Assembly (NCBI GenBank): GCA_048213135.1
Contig: PS015061.1
Location: 345,471 to 409,470, forward strand
Reading direction: 5' to 3'
DNA from: Reclinomonas americana ATCC 50394
Lineage: Eukaryota > Jakobida > Jakobea > Jakobida
DNA: 64,000 nt
This document shows, piece by piece, positions 39,487 through 48,644 of the stretch (position 1 is its first letter; every line of letters starts with the position of its first letter). The notes under the pieces are model-generated. The model had not been told where the DNA came from and did no database searches. It saw only the letters and a program-made list of their open reading frames with translations. The position numbers were made by a program, and so were the translations under genes.

Positions 39487-41498
39487 ATGTCCCAACTCTC
39501 TCTCTGCTCACGCGCGCTCACAAAACGAATTTGCGATCGTTTCGCGTCTTTCTCGATGACCGCTGCAGCAGGCAACGAGTCGCGTTTTGCGCGTCACGCC
39601 GAGCGGTGTCACTGGGACGCGTTGCTGCAGAGTTTGGAGGTGATTGTGACTGGCGGCTTTGATCCTTATCTGCGTGAGCCGCGACCGTTGCCACTTGTCG
39701 ACGATGATGATGAGGTGGCGCACGACAGCGATCATGACGATGAAGACGAAGAAGAAGAGCGAGAAGAAGAAGAAGAAGATGAGGCAGAGAAAGCGCTGCA
39801 GCGACGGTGATGTAAACAACACACACTCTCTTCTTGTCATGTAATCGGTCTTCTGACAACAATCATCATGCGCGTGTTTGTTGTTGTTGTTGGATGTGTG
39901 GTGTATGTAGACTGCGTGCGTTTCCGAAGGAACGGGCGTCGTTGACGCGGCGATGGTTTGGCGAGATCAATCGTTTGGTGTTTGGCGGGAGGCTGCCGGT
40001 GGAGTTGGAGATTGCGTGGAAGGCGCGGCTGTCGGCGACGGCGGGGGTGACGCGGTGTCGCAGTTGTGCGGGGGTGCGCTCGGCGGTGATTGAGTTGTCG
40101 TCCAAGGTCATTGATCGGGAGGGTGAGTGGATGGGGAAGAGGGAAGGGATGTAGAGAGCAACTGGACGCTGGGCAGAAGGGAGAGAACAGAGGACTCTTG
40201 GGGTCGACTCTTACCTCTTGAGCGCGAGCTCGAGAGCCAGAGGCACGCTGGGAAGAGGACGATTTGAGGGACTGGCAGATAGAGCGATCGTGAAGACCCT
40301 GGTTGGAGGTTGGCCGCAGAGAGATGGGCAACAGAGACAAGTGGACGACAGTGGAGAAGATGAGAAGAACCCTTGGTGGACACGGGCCGAGACTGGCAGC
40401 CGAGAGACAGTGCTGCAGATGTGGGCAGCATGAGCACGAGATGTGTCAGAAACATGCTGGGTAGAAGACGAGGAGAGAGACGACCCTTGACTCTAGGGCA
40501 CGAGTTAAGGCTGGCAGTCGACGGACGACGGCACAGAAAAGTGGAAAACATGAGGAGATCGAGAAGAATACCCTTGAGCGAGTTGGCAGAGATGGACTCA
40601 AGAGAAGACTGGCAGAAAGAACAACTGAGAAGACCACCCTTGCTCTTCGCTGGGGAGAAGATGAGGAAGGAAGAATTCTTGACTCGCAGTAGCTGTCTCA
40701 CTCTGTGTGTGTGCCTGCAGAGAGACTGCAGCGAACACTGGCTCATGAGATGTGCCATGCGGCGGCGTGGTTGCTGGACGGCTGTTGCGGCTTTTTCTCT
40801 TGCACGCTCGTCTATGTTGTTGCTCTTTGTGCTCACTGTACGCTCTGTGCAGCTTGCGATCCACCACACGGAGCGGTGTTCTGGAAGTGGGCCAACGAGG
40901 TGATGCGTCGGTATCCAGGCCTCGACGTGTCGCGTTGCCACAGCTATGAAATCAGTGCGTTTTGCGACATTGTTCTCTGCCTTGCAGTCTGGTGTCACGC
41001 TGCTCACTGTGCCGATCGCACAGACTACAAGCATCGGTGGGAGTGCGAGGGTTGCCAGACAATGTGCGATACGCCTGCTTCCTCTCTTATTTTCCGCAAC
41101 CAGCAGCTCTCTTTCTCACTGTACGCCTGCACAGAGTCGGACGCCACTCCAAGAGTCTCAAGACAGACGAGTTGCGGTGCGCCCTCTGCCGTGGCAGCTT
41201 CGTGTACCTGGGCAGGTTCGGCGTCGACAATACTCCACGCGCTGCGCGCACTAATCCCTACAACAATTTTGTGAAGGTGCGTCTTTGTGAGTGAGAGTGA
41301 ATGACCCGCATGCTCAACGCCGCCGCCGCTGCACAGGAAAACATGCCGCGCGTCCAGCGGGAGAATCCGACCGCCACCATTCAGGAGCGCATGAAAATCA
41401 TTGGTGAAATGTGGCGGAACCGCCACCGCGACGCCGGCGATGGTTCGCCGTCGAGTGCCGACGCCCCTGTCGCTCTCACGTTCTCCTCTTCCCCCTGA
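39487..41498 (+). CDS. GCNA: GCNA/SprT-family protease with acidic region and HMG-box-like end
   Basis: GCNA proteins are nuclear SprT-like metalloproteases that clear DNA-protein crosslinks. The first exon encodes an acidic disordered region (DDDDE, then EEEEEDE). Splicing at 39809/39911 leads into RWFGEINRLVFGGRLP, the SprT N-terminal helix, and CRSCAGVRSAVIELS. The zinc motif HEMCH (40744-40758) is followed by AAWLLDG, and by SCDPPHGAVFWKW across a splice. A zinc-ribbon part has YKHRWECEGCQT and LRCALCRGSFV. The C-terminus, NPYNNFVKENMPRVQRENP then MKIIGEMWRNRH, is HMG-box-like, as in fungal and plant GCNA. Start 39487 or the in-frame ATG 39556. One intron (about 40123-40717) is unusually long and repetitive. 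Confidence 0.92.
40190..40680. repeat. Degenerate tandem repeat in GCNA intron
   Basis: Purine-rich units of roughly 90-100 bp that share GAGAAGA followed by ACCCTTG, and GACTGGCAG followed by GA-rich sequence. ACCCTTG or close variants occur near 40300, 40370, 40475, 40570 and 40638; GCTGGCAG/GACTGGCAG near 40270, 40390, 40510, 40580 and 40608. Spacing is irregular and copies are decayed. It lies entirely inside the intron before the HEMCH exon. Confidence 0.55.
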
Positions 41499-41584
41499 AC
41501 CATATGTTAACAATAATACAAGTTACATTTTTTCTGTCTATGTTTTTCTCTTTAGGGTTTTTTCAAAAATATGCCACCCGTGTT

Positions 41585-44500
41585 TTACACGTGCTGCTGC
41601 TCCTCGCCGCCATACGCCTCCTCGTACTCCTCCTCCAGCAGGGCGTCCGGAGTCAAGGTGGCTGCGCGAATCTCGTCCAGTGCCTTGGAGGCGGCCATGG
41701 CCACGCGTGGTGGGCACGGAGTGGTCGAGCGCATCACCAGGCTCAGCTTGTCCTCCAGCTGACGCTTGTGCGCGCGCAGCACCTTGCCCTGGTTGCAGTA
41801 GGCGTCCTTCAACGCCTGCCACCGTTGCTCCAGCAGGCTGTGCTTCTGCAGCACCTCGCTCACGAGCTTGGCGTCCAGGTCACGTCGCCTGCCGGCCGAG
41901 TCGAGCTCGTTCTTGTAGTAGGCGATCGAGCGCTCGCACTCGTCCAACGTCTGCTCGCGCGCCTGCAGCATCTCCACCAGCTCGACGTTGATGCTCTCCT
42001 CCTCGCGCAGCTTCTCCTCCAGCTGCTGTCGGTGCTCCTCGAACTCTTGAAGCACGTGGGTCTTGGACTCGTTCAGCGCCGTCACCTCCTGCTGCAGCTG
42101 ATCGCGCTCGGCCGTCGTCTCGGTGAGATCACGCTCCAGTGCCGCGTGTCTCTCCATGCGATCGCGGAGCGTCTCCTGCAGCTGGCGGCAATCGTCGACG
42201 GCCGACGCCAGTCGTGACTCCATGGACGCCATCTCCTCGCGCATCGTGTCTTCGCGGGTGTTCTTCTCGTCTTCCACCTCGCGAATCAGCGTCAACAGCT
42301 CCTCAATCTGCTGCGCGCGCACTCGCGTCATCTCCTCGCAGTCCACCAGCTGCTGGTGCAGGCCAGCCTTGTCCTCGAGCGTCACTCGCAGTTGGCCTTG
42401 CACGTCGGCCAGCGACATCTTCGTCAGCTCCAGTTCGTGGTTGCGGCTGGTCAGCACGCTCTCCAGGCGCTGCAGCGTGGCCTCGGCCACCTGCAAGTGC
42501 GCCGAGACGCGCTCGCCACGGGCCGACAGCTGCTGCAGGTCGTGGTTCTGACGCTCGGCCGACTGCGCACGCGTCACCCACTGGTCCAACTCGGTACGCA
42601 GCTCCGACGTCAGCTCCTTCGACTCGCGCGAGTCTTCGAGCAACGAGTCGCGCTCCAGGCGCAGGTCCTCCACCTCCAGTTGCAGTGTGGCCACCGTGAC
42701 GCGCAGGTCGCCGAGACGGCTGCCCATCTTCTCCACCACCGCCTCCAGCTCCTCAAAGCGATGCTGCTTCTCCTCGGCCTCGGCCTCACGAGCGGCCAGC
42801 ACGGCGCGCGCGGATGCGACCTGCGCCTCCAACGTGGCGCGCTCGGAGCGCAGCATGTCGAGGTCGTCGGCCATCGAGTCGAGGGCCATCTCGCGCTCGC
42901 CAAGTTGCTCCTCCAGCGCCACGGCACGGGCGACAGCGCGCAGCACGCCACCCTCGAGCTCGTTCACTGCCGTGCGAATCTGCGCCTCGCGCTCCTCGCT
43001 GCCGTGCAGCTGCGCCTCCAGCAGGTGCACACGCTCACGCGACTCCTGTGCAGCGGCGCGGGTCTTGGCCAGGTCGTGTCGGACGGCCGCCAACTCCGTG
43101 GTGTCCTCGCTGAACAGGCGGCCGAGAGCGTTGCGCTGCACGGCGACCGCCGTGGTGTGCGCCAGTGCCTGAAGCGCATCCTCGGCAGCTTGCTGCGCAG
43201 TGCCGGACAGTTGCGACTGCAGGTTGGCCAGCTGCTGTCGCAGCTGCGCCAGCTGAGCATCACGCTGCGCCAGCAACGAGTTCTTGTTGGCGAGCGCAGA
43301 CGACAGCGTCTCGTGTTGCTGCTGCTTCGCGGTCAGCGCCTTTTGCGTCTGCTGCAGCTGCGCCTCCGTGTGTGTCACCTCGGCAGTCATGGACTTGAAC
43401 ATGGCCTCCAGCACGCAGTTGCGCGACAACAGCTCGTTGCGCTCCTCCGTCAGCTGAGCATTGGCCAGCGCCAGAGCGCGGCAGTGCGCCTGCACCTGCT
43501 CGCGGTCACTGACCAGCGCGCGTTTCTCGTTGAGCAGCTTCGAGTTGGCCTCGGCCAGAGTCGCGCGGGTGGATTCTGTGTTGTGGATCACATGGGTTTT
43601 TGAGTGACACAAGCCCATGCAAAAGAGCGTCTTCAAGCTGACGTACCCAAGCGAGTGCGCTCCTCCGTCAAATCGTCAGTGTGCTTGTTGAGACGGCCGA
43701 CCTGGTTGGCCAGCTGGTGCACATCGTTGCGCAGATCAAAGTTCTCGCTCAGCAGCGTCTGCAGTCGGGTCTCGTACATGTCGCGAACCGAGTCCACATC
43801 GCCCATCGACAGCTCCAGCGTGGCGAGGCGGCTCTCGACGAATGCCAAGCGCGAACCGTCGACCTTCTCCTCCCACAGGTTGGGGGAGGCGCCAATCGAG
43901 ATTTGCTGCGCATGTGCCGCGTACGTCAGCGTCGACAACGTGTCGGCCGCGTTCTCGGTGGCCGGTGACACACAAAACAGCATCATCTGTGATTTTGAAA
44001 GTGAGAAAGCAGAACAAACAAGATAAAGGGCGATTGCAGGGCGACGCAACAGTGCGGGCATTGGTAAAGGACTTGTACAGCAGCGAGGTGAGCTTGCTGT
44101 CGCGGAAGGGAATGGTGGCAGACGACGACGACGCCTCCGACAGCTGCATGAGCACGCGACCGACAGCGAGCACACTGCGGTTGACAGTCGCCTGCGTGGC
44201 GCCCTGGTTGTGCGAGTTGCCGGCCACGTCGACAATGGTGAGGCGCGAAATCGTGCCCGGCGTCTCCTCCGTCTGGCGCTGATACACAGTCAGCTGAATA
44301 ATGACGTCGGGCTGGCCGAGGTTGAGTTCCTCGAACGGGTTGCGGCTGCGGCGAGCCACCTTGGCGCGCAGTCGCTCCAGACCCTGCGACAGCGTGCCGA
44401 GAGCCTGCGTCGCCGACTTGACGGGGCGATCGGTCAGGCCCTCGACAAAGAAGCCGCCGGCCTGCTGCGAGCCGCGCAGACGCAGTGAGCCACTGCCGCT

Positions 44501-45505
44501 CGGTGTGCCGGGGGTGCTGCCAAATGTCGGCGTCGTGGCTCCCGACTGTCGGCGAGTCGACGACGACGATGAAGCACCCGGGGAGGGTGGGCGACGTGAC
44601 GACGACGTGGGTGTGCCGGTCGCGGCGGTGCGCGACATGGTCGGCGAGGGCGCCGCAGGTCCGAGCGACGGCGACGAGGGGGCGCTGCCGGCGGGCGACG
44701 ATGCCGAGTTGCCAGGCCGGGCCAAAATGTCCTCCAGCGAGTCGGCCACAATGGCCACCGCCGTGAGCTTGACCTCGACCGTGGTCGAGGTCGGGTGCCG
44801 CTGCTCAAGCGCCTCAAAGAGACGCGAAATGGCGCACGCTGCCACACCCGGCATGTCATCGGCCTCGGTCGGCTGCTCACCAAGCGCGTCGCCAAGAAGC
44901 GTAAACGACTTGCCAGTGCCAGCGTGACCAAACGAGACCAGCGACGCATCAATGCCAGCGGCGCAGTCGCGCACCAGCGGCTCCACCGTCTCATTGTGAA
45001 TGCGCCACGAGGCTGTGTCGGCCGGGAACACGTGATCAAAGCGGAACGAGCGGGCGCTCGAGCCAATGTTGACGCTGAGCTGCCCGTTGCCGCCCAGTGA
45101 CAGCGCAGTGCCCGACTTGCACGGTGCAACCTGTGTGTGTGTGTGTTGCAGGTGAGGGGAAATAAAACGAAAACGGAATATGGAAGGGCAAGTCAGTTGT
45201 ACCTTGACTGCCACCACCATCTTCTGCTGGTGCGGTTGAGCAGCTGGCGATGATGCGTGCGTCGCAGAGGCGGTGGGTGTCAGCGCGGCCTTGCTGGGCG
45301 TTGGCGACGATGAGGTCTTGCGCAGAGCGCCATACACGGCCGTGGGCGAGTTCATGTGCCACATGGGTGGCTTGCCGACAAACGACGTCGGTTGTGACGA
45401 AGGAGGAGGTGGCGACGAGGACGATATCGACATGGGCGATACGCTGGCGGCGCGACCGCCGAGCAACGACTGATCGTCGTCCACCAATGAAGGTCCGAGA
45501 TCCAT
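41585..45505 (-). CDS. Divergent kinesin-like protein 2 with coiled-coil tail
   Basis: Starts MDLGPSLVDDDQSLLGG. Exons about 45203-45505, 43989-45132 (with a short intron near 43988-44050), 43648-43986 and 41585-43577. P-loop GHAGTGKSFT lies near 44896-44930. A long Ser/Pro-rich insertion precedes GFFVEGLTDRPVKS, as in kinesin 1. The SSRSH switch I motif is missing (RSRNPFEELN occupies the site), and switch II DLAGSE reads DVAGNS. IPFRDSKLTSLLYKSF and LSTLTYAAHAQQI are kept. The tail is a nearly continuous coiled coil (about 43.9 to 41.7 kb) ending in QRWQALKDAYCNQGKVLRAH and a short acidic end (EEEYEEAYGGEEQ). It converges with GCNA, with about 86 bp between stops. Confidence 0.88.
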
Positions 45506-45793
45506 GTGATGCAAAATAGATGTGATTGGAGGGAGAGAGAGAGTGTGTGTGTATGTGTTACAAGACCAACAAGCTTGGTGCTCGCTCTCAGGTGGACACA
45601 CAAAGAATGGGGTGCACTGAAAAATGTGGTTATCTCGTTATCTAGAATCGGCGGTTTCTTCGTTATCGATCTCCCCCCAACACACACACACACGCCTGCC
45701 ACCGCCTTTAACGCCTCTCGTGACTGTCATTGTCTACGTTCATGAAAAGTGTGCACACACACGCACACACACACATGCACACACTCGTGACAA

Positions 45794-48597
45794 TTACGAC
45801 GGCACGCGCTTCCTGTCCAAATCCGGCAACGAAATTCCGGCGACAACTTGCAGGTGGCTCCTGCAAGTAATGTAAATCGATAGCGCCGTTTCTGCAGCGG
45901 CGCAAACACAGGCATACCTTCCGGACTCAATGTCCGCAGTCCACACGCGCACGGAGCCATCGAAACCGCCGGTGACGACGATCACGGCTGCTTGATCCGC
46001 CTCTTGTGCAACGGCTAGCGACTGCACTGGTGCGCCGTGATTGTGGCCCACGCAGCAGTCCTGCTGTGCGCCACTAGCCAGCGACCATGTGCGTAGTGAG
46101 CCGTCCCAGCTGCAGGAGACCAGCATATCGTGCCCATCCGCGAATGCAACACCGGTGACGCTGCTGGTGTGTCCAGCCAGTTGCCGCAACTGCTGCGCAT
46201 GCACATCATCGCCGTCGGGCGACAAGGACCACACATGAATAGAGGCGTCTTTGCTGCTGCTGGCCCACGTGCGACCGTCTGTACTGACGGCAAGTGACAG
46301 CACACTGGTCGCGTGCCGATGCACCACCGACACGAATTCTCCGCTGGCCAGCGACCACAACCGAACGGTGCCGTCTTGTCCGCCACTGACCACGTGCGAC
46401 GACCCTGTCACCGCAAGGGCAAGCACAGCGCCCTCGTGACCCTCCATGCAGTGCACGGCATCTCCAGTGGCCAGCGACCACACACGCACCGTGCCGTCCC
46501 AGCCACCACTGAGCACCAACTGCGACTCCGGTGTCACGGCCACGGCCTGCACCTCACGTGTATGTCCGCGCAGCACCAGCGCGCACTCGCCCAGCCTCCT
46601 TGTCGCCAAAGACCACACACGGAGAGTGTGATCAAAGCTGCCAGTGACGATGAACTGGCCATCGGGGGACACCGCCACCGCCTCCACCCATCGCGTGTGT
46701 CCGTGCAGCTCGGACACGAGCGTGCCAGTCTCCCGTGACCACACGCGCGCCACATGGTCGCGCCCACCACTGACAATCAGTGCAGCGTCTGGCGTGAGAG
46801 TCACGGCACCGACAACCGCCGCATGGCCAACGGTTTCATTGCGCACTTCGTCGCCCTCGGTCCACTGCCGAATCGTGCAGTCATGACTGGCGCTGAAGAC
46901 AACCAGTGGTGGCGGCGACGGCGACGCAATTGCGACAGCCGACACGCAACCAGCGTGTCCCTCGAAGCGACGCACTTGGCGGCCGTCGTCGAGCGACCAC
47001 ATGCGAATGGATTTATCCCAGCCTCCAGAAACCACGTGCCGCGAGTCGGGCGACACGGCCACGCACCACACAGTCGCCGTGTGACCAACCAGTCGGTGCA
47101 CCATGTCGCCACTGTCCACACGCCACACGCGGATGGTGTGATCTGCTGCACCGCTCACGACCGACTGCGAATCAGGCGCAATGGCCACACATGTCACCGC
47201 GTCGGTGTGGCCGATGAACCGGCGCACCACTGCCATCGTTGCTTCTGTATGCACACACAGGTACAGCATCTTGTCCATTCCACCGCTGACAACAAGCTGT
47301 CGGTCGGCAGCCACACACATCACATGACCGCAGTGATGGCGATGATGGCACACTTCTGCTCCAGTGGCGAGCGCCCACTTTCGCACCACGCAGTCACGAC
47401 TGCCACTTATCACATGCTCGCCATCGGCCGTCACCGCCACGGCCAGCAATGCGGCCGAGTGTCCTTCCAAGCGCGCCTCTAGCGCGCCCGTCATCGCGTT
47501 CCACACGCACACCGCCGAGTCTTCGCCGCCACTCACCACACTGTCGGCAGTCAGCGCCACCGCTGTGACGGCACCCTTGTGAGCGTGCTCGATGCATCGC
47601 ACCGGCCGTCCACCCACCTCGGACCACACACACACGGAGCCGGCACCGTCGCCACTCACCAATGACATGGGCGACGACGCGGTGACGGCCAAGGCTCGCA
47701 CCTCTTTCGCGCACCTCGCAAAAGGCTCTCGACGCGGCAGTCGCGCACCCGTCACATCAGCATCCGTCAGGTCGGCGTCTAGGCACAAGGCCAGACTCAG
47801 GTTCACGTCGCGCAAATCAGCACCTCGCAACACCGTGCGATGTAGCACGGCATCTCGCATATCAGCGCCACACAGTCGAACGCCACTCAAGTCGCGACCG
47901 CTGAATGACACGCGCGCGGCTGTCAGAATGGTCGCGGCATTGGCGGCCGCCGTCGTCGTCACCTCGCTTGTCTCGCGTGACAACAGCACCACTTCCCACA
48001 GGCGCTGCTGCAGTGGCGCGGACGCTGACACCATGCTGGCCAGCTGCGTCACCAGTCGCGGTCGGTCGGTGAGCAGGCGTGCATTCAATGACACTGGGAG
48101 CAGCAGTGACTCGTCGTACACACTGCCGATGATGAGGACGGATGATGAGTGAATGGGAATAATGAATGCACAACGACATCAGCGCGTCACGCAACGAATG
48201 CTGCTGTGGCGCACTGCTCACAAGCAGGTGAGGAGTTGTGGCACGAATGCCGACATCGCTCAACAAGATCGTGTGGCAATCATCTGGCGTCAAATCCTTG
48301 CAGAATGGCACATGGATCATTCGGAGAGAGGAGCCTGGGGTGAGCGTGCGGTGTAGTTCCTCATCCACGTGAGTAAGCAGCTGTCGAAGGGTGCTGCGCG
48401 CATGCATGCCGTCGACAGTGACGGTGCACACCGATTGCGACGCGGCATCGGTGATCACATCCACATGCACGGAGAACGACTGCGTGGATACAAGTGAGAG
48501 GACGTGAGAGTGGCCATGCAAGGATGAAAAGAACCTCGGCTCCGTCGTCGTGCATGAAGAAGGGACGAGTCTGTCGTCGGATTTGTCGGAAAATCAT
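45794..48597 (-). CDS. Pentapeptide and 14x WD40 protein, paralogue of the NACHT protein lacking NACHT
   Basis: Exon 1 (48535-48597; MIFRQIRRQTRPFF, an alternative start at 48555) joins exon 2 (about 48194-48479), which encodes SFSVHVDVITDAA and a globular, ubiquitin-like-looking segment. A GTTGCG donor then joins SVYDESLLLPVSLN in the main exon (about 45917-48140). After a helical linker (LTDRPRLVTQL, RLWEVVLLSRE) come pentapeptide repeats (VSFSGRDLSGVRLCGADMRDAV) and 14 WD40 repeats, enough for two seven-blade propellers. A final exon adds RSHLQVVAGISLPDLDRKRVPS. The order matches the NACHT gene at 54.7-60.5 kb except that the HEPN/NACHT part is absent and the WD repeats are far more diverged. 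It may be an adaptor, decoy or relic; no enzyme domain is visible. Confidence 0.85.
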
Positions 48598-48644
48598 GCA
48601 GTGCTGTCGGACTCTGCTTCATTAGGATGTTGTCTCTTGTCTAC

